Assembly: GCF_036669915.1 (NCBI RefSeq)
Contig: NC_089322.1
Span: forward strand, 16,298,219-16,362,218
DNA: 64,000 nucleotides
Origin: Pocillopora verrucosa
Lineage: Eukaryota > Cnidaria > Anthozoa > Scleractinia > Pocilloporidae
Direction: 5' to 3'
Each line of letters begins with the position of its first letter. The first letter of the stretch is position 1. Positions 44,850-56,345 of the stretch are shown here, piece by piece. Made by a program: the position numbers and the translations under genes. Below the pieces are notes generated by a model. That model ran no database searches. It was not told the origin of the DNA and saw nothing but the letters and a program-made list of their open reading frames with translations.

Positions 44850-46820
44850 GTATGGGTACATGACACTCAGAAGTAGGGGTAGTAATGATGGAGAGTAGGG
44901 TCACTTGACCTAGAAAAGGAGTGTAGGGTACTAGACAGAGAAATAAATATTCTGGAAAATAAATTCAAGGGGGTGGTGTGGGTTGAGATCATAGAAACTA
45001 CAACAACCTCTTGCCTCTTTCGCCTCCTTAGCAGATACTATTTTGTCTGTAACTCTTAAGCGGGATCAAGATCATACCCCAGTTTTTTATTATTTTGTGA
45101 TTTTGCATGAAGACTATCATCTTTCTTCCAAGGGTCAAATACACATTTCCCCCAAAGGTGTAGGGGCATCTTCATATCTTAAGTTGGGGGGCCTGTTTCT
45201 TGAATTACTGTCCCAGTAACTTAATAGGCCCCAAACCATATTTTAAAGTCAATATTTTAAGCCAATAGAGAAGCAGATTCTGACACCCTAAGCAGTTCAT
45301 TTTTAATATTTTGTTGATAGTTGTATTGTATAATTTTCACAACTTTTGAAACCCTCATCTTGAATGAAAGCAGACAGCTGTTCAGGCCTCTTAAGTTACC
45401 AGGATCTTCCAGAAACAGGTCCCCACTCATTACACCTCCTTAACATAACCATTTTGTTGTATGTGTTCATAAAATAAAGTTCCAGTCTGCTAAAAATAAG
45501 ACCAAGTGTCAAGACCTAATCTGAACTTCCTATTGAATGCTGATAGGCCTGTCAAACTTCTAATATTTTTGTAATTTCCAGCTCTCCGTGTGAAAAGAAG
45601 ACTAAAGGCAGCATGGACGATAAGCAGGTAGATAAACTTGGGCTTCTCATTTAATGATTATCAAGTGGCAAATTATTATTTTTTTTTATATCATTTTAAA
45701 GAAAAGGCAAAGAGGAACTGACTTTTAATCCTTAGCATAGTTACAAAGCATAGTACAAATTTGCCTAATATCTTTATCACTAAAAATAAATTTATAGGGT
45801 TATGACCCTAAGGACAGGTTATTTTTAGAGACCTAACCTAAACCATGGTTTTACACATTCAGTGGATCCAAGGCTTTCTCTATAACAGGGTTGTTGATTT
45901 TATTAAATTGTCATCTCCATCTACTGTCAGCTTTTGGCCCTCTTGACAATGTTCACAAAAACAAATGCTCAGATGAAAGTTCCAGCTAAATTGAAGATTA
46001 TTTAGGATGAGGTCTTGTGAAATAATGGCTAAACTTTGTTTAAATAATCAGATCAAGAAAGCAGCTTCTATAGATAAGTTTTAGTACCATGTATTCTAAT
46101 ATTTACTGGGTAGCATATGGACATTATTAAGTTACAGACTTAATCACTTCTGAAAATCCAAGAGTTAAAAGAGATGAATTTTACATTTTATCAGGATTAT
46201 CAATTTCTCAGGGTATCATTCAGTGTAGTACACTGTGTTCTGTGGCATGTATCAAAACCATTAATATTATTTTCCGATCCCAGGTTTTTGAAGTTGATCA
46301 AAAAGCTGATCCACAGGAAGAAGTAAACATCACTGAAGGTATATTTAACTCCAAGAAGTGAATTAAACGAACTTTATCTTATGTAATGTTACAAATGTAG
46401 GATGCAACTCTCCACTGAAGGCATCTGTCTATTGTAGGGATGTGAAGAAAAAAGCCCTGAATGCCTCTTTTGATAAAAAAAGAGTAAATAAAGTCTGTTT
46501 GCAAGCAAAGTGACCCAACTAGTGGGAGATTATTCTGGCTTCCTTAGCATGAAGCAACTAGGAGTTTCACCACTCCCCCCCCTAGATGGGATATCAGCTC
46601 ATCACAAGGTTACCCCCCCAGCATTTCATCAGGCTTCCCTGAAGATTGTCTGGTACCCAGTTATACTCCTCTTACTTTCGATTTAATGCTACATGACTTT
46701 GTATATTCTCCATCAAAATTGCAAGTATTCCTCCAACTGAAGTCTGGGAGAAAATTATTATCAATTGCATTAATGGTTACATAGCTGGGGCTCATGTTAA
46801 ATTTTTACTTCATTTAGTAG

Positions 46821-46959
46821 ATGACAGCAGATCAAAGAGATGCCTAAAAGATTTAAATGAGGAGCTTCTTTGCTGTATCTGTCGTGAACTGATAGTGTTG
46901 GCGCACACTTTGCCTTGCTCACACACTTTCTGTTTTGGTTGTATCAGGGACTGGCTTTG
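46821..46959 (+). pseudogene. Copy C RING exon (first six ligands intact)
   Basis: Same protein segment as copies A and B, with a few synonymous changes. The donor is GTGAGA. Confidence 0.7.
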
Positions 46960-47020
46960 GTGAGACATATCACAGAGCATTTTTTTAGTTCTAAAGTCAT
47001 CTTAACCCGTAACCTTTTAA

Positions 47021-47215
47021 CCCCTAAGGGTGATTAGCATCTAATTTCTCCTTACAATATCATCCTTAAATCACACATTAAAGTTGTGAGAATAAAGGAA
47101 ACAACCAGCAACGTAAGAAGTATTTGATTGTGAAACAAATTCTCCTTGTCAACACCTTTGGGAATGTATAGAGAACAGTATGGAGAATATGCACAGTGAT
47201 GTAAGGGTGTAAAGG
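47021..47215. mobile_element. piggyBac-type MITE in copy C intron 4
   Basis: Orthologous to 12680 and 27869; TTAA at the left, TTTAA at the right. Confidence 0.65.
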
Positions 47216-47529
47216 TTTAAGGTAACTGTGTTTGGTCATTTGAAATGATTTGACAGCACATTATTCAACCACACACAATAGTAGAATGTTTTGATTCAGA
47301 AATAACAAAATATTCATAGGTCAAACAGAGTCATTATTTCATAAAAACTTATTAGTTCACTTGTTTTTGTGAAGAAAAGAACCTTCATACAATTGATGTG
47401 TTATCTTCAATTACAAAGGCATAATGTGTGGACTCTATCCTATTGGTTCTTAAATTGAGCTTCTAACCAATCACATTTGAGAATTTTATTTCAGTTTGAT
47501 TCACAAATGTGATTGTATTGATTGATATA

Positions 47530-48494
47530 CCGTAATTTCCGGTCGATTACCCGCGGGTAATCTGTTGATTTTGCATTAAATCCGCGCCACTGCGGGTAAT
47601 AGGGAGGTGCGGGTTATGTGACAATTTTAAATTCTTCTGGAAGTTGAATTGAAAAAATTTCTCACCTACCTGCGTTTCCACCTCTCAAATGAATTTTATT
47701 GTATCAAAAGTGCCACAAAGCGGCACGAAAAAATGATGCCAACTCGAGTTTATTTCACGCATAATTAGTTGCGTGACAAACAAATTTTTATCGGCACGCG
47801 TGAAAACAAAACCTTGATGGTGACAAAAATAATCCAAGGATATCCGGCGCATCAGTAACAAATTTCCAGTTTTCACTAGCTTGAGCTAAAGAGAATTTTC
47901 CCGTTTTAAGGGACTTGTTAGGCCCAGTAGAACAGGAGATATCGACTTTTTTGAGAAATTGCCGACAGTAATTTTAAATCCCAAATGCATCACCAGAATG
48001 TTGAAAATAATAGGTGCGAAACTTAACTAATTTCGCGCTGAAAAAGTATTTTAACGACAAATGAACAATGGATATTGCTCATTACGCTCCTACATGCTAT
48101 AAAAAGGTAACTGACTGAATAAGAATTATAAACCTCGATCATTCGCGATAAGTGTATCCACGAGTCACCAATTAAGTTAAAACGCCCACGTCACAGTTTT
48201 ACGTTTGATTATAAGCTTAGAGTAATAACTCTTGCCGATGAAATCGGTAATAGAGCAGCAGCAATAATCAATCAATAAAGTATAAGCTAATATTGACACA
48301 GAATTGTGCACATGTCTGAATCGAAAGACTGAAATGTATCGCCTTAATGTCACGTTTTCGCCACCGAAAAAGTTGAATAACAACGTGCGGGTTATCCACC
48401 GGTGCGGGTAATCCGTTGACTTATTTTTTCGCCGTATGCAATAATCGGCCGGTGCGGGTAATCGGCCGTGCGGGTAATCGACCGGAAATTACGG
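47530..48494. mobile_element. 965-bp TA-flanked DNA transposon, non-autonomous
   Basis: Terminal inverted repeats CCGTAATTTCCGGTCGATTA and its complement, with TA on both sides. Copies A and B have the uninterrupted intron (GATTGAT..AATTGAAAGAG), so it inserted after duplication. GCGGGTAAT-type motifs repeat near both ends (three at left, four at right), as transposase-binding subterminal repeats do. No long reading frame. The TA target fits the Tc1/mariner group in the broad sense; the family is not recognised. Confidence 0.85.
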
Positions 48495-48574
48495 TAATTG
48501 AAAGAGTGCTAAGAATAAAATGACATGTTAATGAAGCAAAAAGTAAATAAGTTATTTTTCTTGTTTCTACTTAG

Positions 48575-48629
48575 TCATTCAAAAGACTGTCGAGCAAAGG
48601 CTCAACTCAAGTCTGCTGTACTAGTTAAG
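48575..48629 (+). pseudogene. Copy C exon 5 with 9-bp deletion
   Basis: HSKDCRAKAQLKSAV: PNC is missing compared with A and B. Only one Cys of the last RING pair remains. Confidence 0.75.
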
Positions 48630-48640
48630 GTGAGTGAATC

Positions 48641-48848
48641 CTTTACACCCTAACATCAGTATGCATATTCTCCATACTGTTTGCTCTACATTTCCTAAAG
48701 TGCTGACAAGGAGAAATTGTTGAACAATCGGAAGGGCTTCTTTAGTCAGTGCCTATTTCCTACAGGTATTCTCATGACCTTAATGTGTGATTCAGGGGTG
48801 AAATTAGGAGAAGAAATTAGATGCTTGTCACTCTTAGGGTTGTAAGGG
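48641..48848. mobile_element. piggyBac-type MITE in copy C intron 5
   Basis: Orthologous to 13297 and 28484, with small indels. Confidence 0.5.
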
Positions 48849-49636
48849 TTAACAGTTGAAGGGGTGATAAGAGAAAAGCCTCAAGGCTATTTTTGGGCGG
48901 AACACCAACTTCCCTTTTTTTTGTGAGGTAATACAAAACAATTTGGAAGGAGAATCTTGAAGTTCATCACAAGTCACTTAAGGCTTTTTTTCCCTCCACC
49001 TCTTCAATTTTGCTTGTGCAGTTAGTGAAGGTTAAGGTGAATTGTATCCTATAAGACATTCTCACATTATTTTAGGGTAATGTTTGACAGATTGTGACAT
49101 CCCAGAATAAGGGTGGATTTTTAACACTGTTCAAGACATATTTGCTTGTCTGTCAAGACCAGTCTGTGTCAGGTCTAGATGTGTTCTATACATATTTAAC
49201 ATAGTTACATATTTTGGGGCTCTTATCTGTGAACTGCACCTAAACCTACTCAATGACTCAATTCTTATTCAGTGCCACATGTAAACAATCTTTTTTTAAT
49301 TTCTGTGACATGTCCTGTATTTTGTGTATCAGAAAGAAGAATTTAATTGTAATGATAGTGGGTAAGTGCTGTTGTTTGTTTTTAATTTTTTAGCTGCTTA
49401 AGCCTCCTACATGTGACTGGTGGTGCGTTAAATAGCTTTTTGTGATGCTTTCAGTGCTACACTCCCACAAAAAAAGGGCAGCATCTCCATCTGTACCAAC
49501 ACCCCATACTCATGACCCCCTCCAAGGACTCTGCCTAAAGAAGCTGCACCCGAGGTAAGTCTGGACAAGCTGTGAATTCATCAGATAGGAAATTTTAGGA
49601 ACAAACAAGAAAGTTAAGTATAAGATGGCTGCTTAA

Positions 49637-49844
49637 CCTGTTGTTCCTTTAAGAGTGACTAGCATGTAATTTCTCCTTTCAATATCACCCCAGAATCAAA
49701 CATTAAGGCTATGAGAAAAAAAGGAAATTATTATAAACTAAATAACCTCTCTTGATTGTTAATCAAATTCTCCTTGTCAGCTCCTTGGGAAACGTTTAAA
49801 GAACAGTTGGGGGAATATGCATACTGATGTTAGGGAGTAAGGGG
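49637..49844. mobile_element. piggyBac-type MITE in copy C intron 7
   Basis: TTAA on both sides (49633-49636, 49845-49848), orthologous to 14754. The best-preserved target pair for this insertion. Confidence 0.7.
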
Positions 49845-50344
49845 TTAAAGGTCTAGAGCTCTGCGTTCAAGACCTGGACAAGTCATTGTGTCGTGTTCTA
49901 GGGTGAGACAGTTAACTATCAGAGTGCTCCTCTTCACCCGCGATTATAAATGGGTACTGCTGTCAAGGAAACCTGATGAAATGCAAGGATGGTAACCTGC
50001 AATGGACTGATATCCCACCAAGGGGGTAGGGTTGTAAAACCAAACCCAAGAAATCTCAAAGACCAACCAGATGAAAAGAAAATAACATGAGCAGCTAATG
50101 AAAACTGATAGTGAAAGCAAACAAACTGGCTGAAGCATGGGAAAATGCAAGTAATCAAGTCACACTTGGTTGGAATTTTGAGTCTGATTGGTTCAGAAAG
50201 AGACGCAAGTTTTCTTGACCAATCACAGAGCAAAGTGAGTTAAAACCAAAGCAATCTCAGATTACCTTCAACATTCCATTAATAATTGCTTGAAAACAAT
50301 GAACATGTTGAAAAGGTTGTTAATTAATTTGTTACATTTTACAG

Positions 50345-50416
50345 GTCAGAGCTGGAGCAGAGCCTGGGAATCTTGCTGTTGGTGACCCAGAAGTGGTTGA
50401 AGTGGGGCTTGCTCAG
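50345..50416 (+). pseudogene. Copy C exon 8
   Basis: 24 codons, VRAGAEPGNLAVGDPEVVEV then GLAQ, phase 0, between TTACAG and GTACCC. Open, and compatible with the coiled-coil exon at 56346. Confidence 0.55.
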
Positions 50417-50539
50417 GTACCCTTCTAACACTTTTTCCTCTGGGGCTAGTGATTATTTATCATGGTGGGGGTAGATAGGGTTGGAGGATTTTGGTTGTGT
50501 CTCAACGAAATTTACCTGATCCCTCCATAAGGTTTTGCA

Positions 50540-51046
50540 GTATTTTTATGATCCTCCTTCTCATTCACAGGCAATTTTCTATAGTCCCCTTTAATACTCT
50601 GTTGGTGACAGTAGATTTCCCCCACTATAACCCCCCGGCCTCCCCCCTGATATTTTTATGATCCTCCTTCTCATTCACAGTCAATTTTCTATAGTCCCCT
50701 TTAATACTCTGTTGGTGACAGTAGATTTCCCCCACTATAACCCCCTGCCTCCCCTCTGTGATATTTTTATGATCCCCCTTCTCATTTGCAGTCAATTTTC
50801 TATAGTCCCCTTTAATACTCTGTTGGTGACAGTAGATTTCCCCCACTATAACCCCCTGCCTCCCCTCTGTGATATTTTTATGATCCCCCTTCTCATTTGC
50901 AGTCAATTTTCTATAGTCCCCTTTAATACTCTGTTGGTGACAGTAGATTTCCCCCACTATAACCCCTGGCCTCCCCCCATGCAATATTTTTATGATCCCC
51001 CTTCTCACTAGTAGTCAATTTTCTATAGTCCCCCTCGATACTCTGT
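50540..51046. repeat. Minisatellite, about 111-bp unit, 4-5 copies
   Basis: TATTTTTATGATCC recurs at about 50543, 50651, 50762, 50874 and 50985, each followed by CAATTTTCTATAGTCCCC and CTCTGTTGGTGACAG. Copies A and B have a single degenerate unit, so it expanded only in this unit. Long frames on both strands are a by-product of the repeat. Confidence 0.9.
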
Positions 51047-52272
51047 CGGCGAATGCTGATTCCCCCCTCTTTTTCCTCTGGGGCTGGTGATTATTTATCA
51101 TGGTGGGGGTAGATAGGGTTGGAGGATTTTGGTTGTGTCTCAATGAAATTTACATTTGTTGAACCGGAAGGCTGATGTTTGACAGTTGCATGGTCACAAG
51201 AATGAACTGAAAATAGTGTGGCTGCGAATAACTGCAGCCAAGCGGTTTTTTCCCTTTTGGGCGAAGTCCGTTGCGCGAGTTAAAAGAAAAAAAATCAGAG
51301 CTGAAAAAAAAAAAGATGTTCACGCGCCGCTCTGAGCCCTGGGAGTGAGCATTAACAATTTTTTCTTCACTGACTTTTTTCGACTCGCGTAACGGACTTT
51401 GCCGAAAAGGAGGGACTGCCCGTAGACTTCGCTGGTTACGCTAAATAAAATGCTGTAGTTTGGTTTGAAATGTTCATACAGGTTTGAACTAGTTTAAGGT
51501 CTCTAAACTCAAATAAAACAGAGCCGGCGCCAATTTTTTAAAAAGAGTTAATCATTAACACTTTGACCGAACGCTAGTCAATGTGATATTTGTTACGTTT
51601 TGTTCACCTTTTTCGTCTCGAGACAGAATCATTTGCCAGATTTTAGCAGTTTAAAAAAGCAAGAATATAAATCAGTGTATTATTAAAACTTTGCCCTACT
51701 ATCTTTAATTTTTAAAATGGTAGGGAAGCAGTTCCCCTGACATTGATCCTAGTCCACGATCCGCACCAAATGCAATACGGAAGCGATTCAAAATAAGTTA
51801 CAACCTTTAGAAGCTAGTTTCCGTCCTCATAAGAATGCAGATTTTCCCTGTCCGTTAGTCTCTCGTGACAGCACATGAAAACTAGACAACTGTTTATGGT
51901 TACTCTCTCACGCTTCCTCAGAAACACTGAAATCCAAAACTGAAGCTATCAAATACCGCACTAGAGAACACGAGATCTCTTCTTAAGAAGTCCGATTCGC
52001 TGCCTTTAATAGAACACTGTTTTATTTTTCTTGTGGAGTAAAACAAGTTTTGCTTAATCCTAAACTCACTAAACGGCGCTAAATGTTGCAATGATAAAAT
52101 GAGGTAGATGGTTTATTTCCAAACCTTCGTAGCATGTTGTTCTTCGTGATACAGTGGCTAGAGCGACACATTCGGTCTACAGAACGAAGACATTCGGTTA
52201 AAAAAATTGCAATGTCACTCCGTCAATCACTGCGCGAAGATCACGCAATCCTACAGAGATCTAATTCGCTGC
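51047..52272. other. TRIM4 upstream flank
   Basis: Bases 51061-51150 repeat 50437-50510. Bases 51150-51700 match the flank at 2188-2740, and 51900-52320 are the duplicated promoter block. No gene. Confidence 0.45.
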
Positions 52273-52280
52273 TTTAAATA
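52273..52280 (+). promoter_or_regulatory. TATA-like box of TRIM4
   Basis: TTTAAATA, 81 bp before the ATG. Confidence 0.5.
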
Positions 52281-52353
52281 GAATTCTAATCCAAGTCAGT
52301 TTCTCGGAACCTCAAACAAAACAGGGCTGTGTTTCTCTGTACAATTCGTGATC

Positions 52354-54558
52354 ATGGAGTCACTTCTGAAAAACCTCAAAGAGCATGTAACATGTTCGAT
52401 TTGTTCGGATACTTACACGAAACCGAAGACCATTGCTTGTCTTCATACGTTCTGTTGTGAATGCCTAGAGAGACATGCACTAGCGAGACAAAACCAAGGT
52501 GTTTATCCATGCCCTGTGTGTCAGGCACAAATTCGCATCCCTGAAGGAAATCACTTTGATGATCTGCCAAGCAGTTTTCTGCACAACAGTTTGTTGAGTC
52601 TTCTTGCTGTTCGACGCGGTGGCGAAGGAAGCGAGATCAGCTGTAGTACATGCCAGAAGAAGAGCGCTGAGATCAACTACTGTTTTGATTGTGAGAAGTT
52701 TATGTGCCCCGACTGTGTGAAAGCACACGAAGTGTTTCGAGAAACTATGTTTGAGGGACACAAAGTCACACCAGTGCAAAAGTTTCAAGCTACAGACTAC
52801 GAGGCTTTGTTCAAACGGCAGTCATTTTGCTCAGAGAATTACCACAAAAAAGATGTGATTCGTTTTTATTGCGTGGACTGTCAGAGGTGTATATGTCAAG
52901 TTTGCATTGTCACAGATCACAAAAGCCACGACGTTGTTCCGCTTGAAAAGGCAGCGGACGATGAAAAAGCAAACATCATTGCCAGAGCAAAGCTGGTCAA
53001 AGGGAAGAAAGAGGCTTGCCGAGGTGTTATTCGTGAATTTGAGAAGACGGAACTTGAGTTGGAAACGAACATTACCACAGCTAAACGCCAAGTCTCTCAA
53101 GTAACCGAACAGATGATGGGAAAGCTTCGTCAACTGGAGCGTGAAGCCATTTCTGCCCTCGAGAAGACTCGCGTGTCAAGGATGGAGAAATTACATTCTG
53201 GAAAAGCATTGGTTGTCTCTTTGGAAAAGCAACTTGACCAAGCATTTGAGTTCAGTAACAACCTGGTTGAAAGAGGCTCAAGTTCAGACATAATGCAAAA
53301 CAAGAAAAATGTAGAAGAACGAACCGAAGACCTCATCGAGACCACAATGCCTGTACTTCTGGTTAACTCGAGTGTGGAGTTTGTGTCGACATGTGAACCA
53401 GAGAGTTTGAGTCTGGGATTTACGAAATTCGGCGAAACAGATGTGCAAGGATCGACCGTTGAAGGACTGGATCAGAATTTTCAAGCTGGTATAGAGGCAG
53501 AGCTACTAATTTGTCCCAAAACAAGCGAAGGAGAAATCAGAAACACTCGGCACACAGATCGTGTTGAAATACACTTGGACCCTGCGGATCAGGTGAGGAG
53601 TTTGGCGACGAGTGAGAAAGAAGATGGAAATTTCCAAGCAAAATTTGTAGCGAAAGTACCAGGTACTTATAAAATGAAAGTGAAGATAAATGGACAGAAA
53701 CTTGCCAAGAGTCCATTTTCTATTCTGGTAAAAGTACGAGAGTTAAATGTTGTAGGCAAGTTGGACTTTCAGAGAGAAATGCTCCAAGGTCCTGCTGGCA
53801 TTGCAGTGAACAGTTATGGTGTTACTGCTGTGGCTGATCTTAAAGGTCACTGTATCCTGGTATTTGATGATACAGGAAAATTTGTGCGAAAACTAGGTTC
53901 TTATGGAGACAAGGATGGACAACTAAACACACCAATAGGCGTCACATTCCTAAACGATGATGAGATTCTGGTGGCAGATGAATGTAATCACCGAATACAG
54001 CAGTTGAATGTACATACAGGGAACTTTGTGAAAAGCTTTGGAAAAAAGGGAAGTGGAGATGGAGAGTTAAAGAATCCTGCAAGTGTTTGTGTTACAAGTG
54101 ATGGACGTTTCATCGTTGTAGCGGAGTACGAGAACAGCAGGATTAAGGTTTTTACAATGGACGGTGAACCTGTGTTTAAGTTTGGAGACAGCGGTCCTGA
54201 AAGACTAGATCATCCTCTCAGCTGCGTTTGTTATGAGGAAAAGTTCGTTGTAACTGATCTCTATAATAACTGCGTGGAAGTGTTTGATGAGAAAGGACAG
54301 TTTTTGTACAAGTTTGGAGAAAAAGGAAACGGTGATGGACAGTTGAATCAGCCGTTTGGCATATGTGTTGACAAACATAACGTTTTCTTATGTGAGAGGG
54401 GGAATAATCGCATTCAACAGTTTACGTTGGAAGGAACTTTCATTGGAAAGACAAATACTAATATTCAATTTAAAGCGCCGTGGAGTGTTACCCCAATGCT
54501 AGATGATCGGATTTTGGTCACAGACTTCAAAGGGAAAGAAGTTTACATTCTGAATTGA
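52354..54558 (+). CDS. TRIM-NHL E3 ubiquitin ligase, copy 4 (beta subtype)
   Basis: 734 residues from ATG 52354. The RING ligands are intact, though CSICSD replaces CSICLD and CPVC replaces CPEC of the other copies. Coiled coil, filamin domain and six NHL repeats are complete. Blade 5 lacks one Asn (KHNVFLC against KHNNVFLC). Slot residues are LKG, EC, YE, LY, RG and FKG after the AD-type motif and NTPIG, KNPAS, NQPFG and KAPWS around the blade Pro. It shares GDKDGQLN with TRIM2. The gene lies between exon 8 (50416) and the coiled-coil exon (56346) of FHA-RING copy C, so it may be a nested gene. Likely functional. Confidence 0.93.
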   Translation: MESLLKNLKEHVTCSICSDTYTKPKTIACLHTFCCECLERHALARQNQGVYPCPVCQAQIRIPEGNHFDDLPSSFLHNSLLSLLAVRRGGEGSEISCSTCQKKSAEINYCFDCEKFMCPDCVKAHEVFRETMFEGHKVTPVQKFQATDYEALFKRQSFCSENYHKKDVIRFYCVDCQRCICQVCIVTDHKSHDVVPLEKAADDEKANIIARAKLVKGKKEACRGVIREFEKTELELETNITTAKRQVSQVTEQMMGKLRQLEREAISALEKTRVSRMEKLHSGKALVVSLEKQLDQAFEFSNNLVERGSSSDIMQNKKNVEERTEDLIETTMPVLLVNSSVEFVSTCEPESLSLGFTKFGETDVQGSTVEGLDQNFQAGIEAELLICPKTSEGEIRNTRHTDRVEIHLDPADQVRSLATSEKEDGNFQAKFVAKVPGTYKMKVKINGQKLAKSPFSILVKVRELNVVGKLDFQREMLQGPAGIAVNSYGVTAVADLKGHCILVFDDTGKFVRKLGSYGDKDGQLNTPIGVTFLNDDEILVADECNHRIQQLNVHTGNFVKSFGKKGSGDGELKNPASVCVTSDGRFIVVAEYENSRIKVFTMDGEPVFKFGDSGPERLDHPLSCVCYEEKFVVTDLYNNCVEVFDEKGQFLYKFGEKGNGDGQLNQPFGICVDKHNVFLCERGNNRIQQFTLEGTFIGKTNTNIQFKAPWSVTPMLDDRILVTDFKGKEVYILN

Positions 54559-54956
54559 ATGCCCAATTTTGAAAGTAAAAATTAATTCTTGACAGGCAAA
54601 CCTTTTGTGGATATCTTCAAGTTTTATTATTTTGTTAATTCATTTTGTTAATCACAAGTTTAAGAAAGCAACTAATCATCGGTTATACATTATGTGTCTG
54701 TAATTGCATGGGCCCAAGGGCTCTTGCAATGACTTGCTTATCACTGAAAAGGCAATATTTTTTAGGAAATTGCAATTTCCCACAATGTCCTAGCATTTAA
54801 GCCCTTTCGTTGCTGTCACAAATGTCAAAACAAGCATAACTGACCAAAGGACTCAATGAACATTTTATTCTCAAAATACAGGTAACATTGTTACATGGCT
54901 TCATTTAGATAAATTACAATCAATAAATCATTGCAGCAAACAACAAAAAGGCTTAA

Positions 54957-55160
54957 CCCTTTAACTCCCATGACTCACCAAGACAGAATTTCTCCTTACA
55001 ATATCAATACAAAATCAAGAAGACATGTGATGAGAACCAAGAAAAGTATCAATTAGGCGATCATTAGTTGATCCAATATCAAATTCTCAGAAGTAACATC
55101 AGAAGAATTGTATAGCAGACAGTCAGGATAATTACTAATGACATATTGGGAGTTAAAGGG
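54957..55160. mobile_element. 204-bp piggyBac-type MITE after TRIM4
   Basis: TTAA on both sides (54953-54956, 55161-55164), ends CCCTTTAACTCCC and GGGAGTTAAAGGG. The same family as 14309. The matching place after TRIM2 (near 23350-23365) has no insert. Confidence 0.85.
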
Positions 55161-55164
55161 TTAA

Positions 55165-56345
55165 TCAGCATCAAGTAATTGTGCCCTCTTAATTATTAAA
55201 AATGCTGTGGTGATTAAGAAAAAATGCCCTCTGTCTCAGCCAGTCAGCATTCAGTAATTTTGCCCCACATCTGATAACATAAAAAAAACATTAACTCTCC
55301 AAAATGCACCATAACTGCACATGCATATGATACACACTGTCCACTTTCACAAGCATGATGTGTCTACTCTACTATTCAATAATTTTTATGCAATTACAAG
55401 TATGTTGCCTGCACTGTCTTATTGGCACTCAAATAAGCTGGTGATAACCAAACATGTGGGAGAATTTGTTTTAGTTTTGATTAAATTGATTTCAAATGTG
55501 ATTAAGCTTTTTAATTGTTAAAGACTTTGGAGTGTTGTAAAGGCAAAATATACATTTTTGCAAATAACTGTACAGTGGCACTGATTAGTGTTAATTGGTG
55601 TTGATAACTTTTACATGTCAACTTTACATTTTTTTAGCAAGAAGACTTTTTCATGAGCATATTTTGGAAGACTTTTAGTTAAGTTTGATAATAGCAACTT
55701 GGTCATCAGATGGATCATGCTTTTATTTAGAATTTTTAAATTATCACTTTTGGATAGTAGCTTGCATGATTACGCTGTAAACAATTAAACAATTTCATAG
55801 TGCTCGGTAGCTTTTGGAGGAATTGCATGTGAAATGTGATCAGAAACTGTTTATAGACTGAGGAGTCTTTTGGATGCATCAAGTTATTACTCTTTAGATA
55901 TTTTATGCATGCAGGAGTTTTCATGAACAAGTTCCTTAAGTATTATGAAAATGTAAATTGATTGAATGAATTACTGATATTATAGGAATTTTTCCACTGT
56001 ATTCATGAACTGTTCTACAGTGCTTATCCTTTAGGTTCGTATAGCATAGACCATTGTTAAAACAAATATCCTACTAAATACATTGTGAATAGATTTACTT
56101 GGTTGTTTTGCAAATGTGTGTTACTGTGCAACAAGAATGCTTGCATGAGTAATAGATCGATTCTTTTTTGTTGTACTAAAAACTCTTCTTTGGATGAAGT
56201 AGGCTAGTTAGGACTATTTTTTGACTTTGATTGTATCAGTTGATGGCTAGGATGTAATGTTTGCAAGACCCCCTTCCACCTTACTTGGTTCAGTTTAAAT
56301 GCCAAGTTAACCAAGGTGTTTTCTTGTAAATTTTTCATTCTTCAG
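55165..56345. other. Spacer after TRIM4
   Basis: Colinear with the spacers after the other TRIM genes; no gene seen. Confidence 0.45.

Larger units (their letters stand above)
44341..50416 (+). pseudogene. FHA-RING-coiled-coil E3 ligase (RNF8/CHFR-like), copy C, RING damaged
   Basis: Exons: FHA exon 44341-44849; exon 2, 45582-45627; exon 3, 46284-46338; RING exon 4, 46821-46959; exon 5, 48575-48629; exon 7, 49455-49554; exon 8, 50345-50416. The coiled-coil and terminal exons would be those beyond TRIM4 (56346-56516 and from 56844), which puts TRIM4 inside its last long intron. The FHA exon is open. Exon 5 has a 9-bp in-frame deletion removing PNC, and thus the eighth zinc ligand of the RING. 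Exon 6 is deleted (junction near 49377), exon 7 has its own indels, and the terminal exon has an early TGA. From exon 5 onward the junctions are phase 0, so skipping exon 7 could still give an FHA protein with a crippled RING. Pseudogene or FHA-only derivative. Confidence 0.7.

Noticed and set aside
50625-51011. Frames of over 110 codons on both strands
   Set aside because: Produced by the 111-bp minisatellite, whose unit length is a multiple of three.
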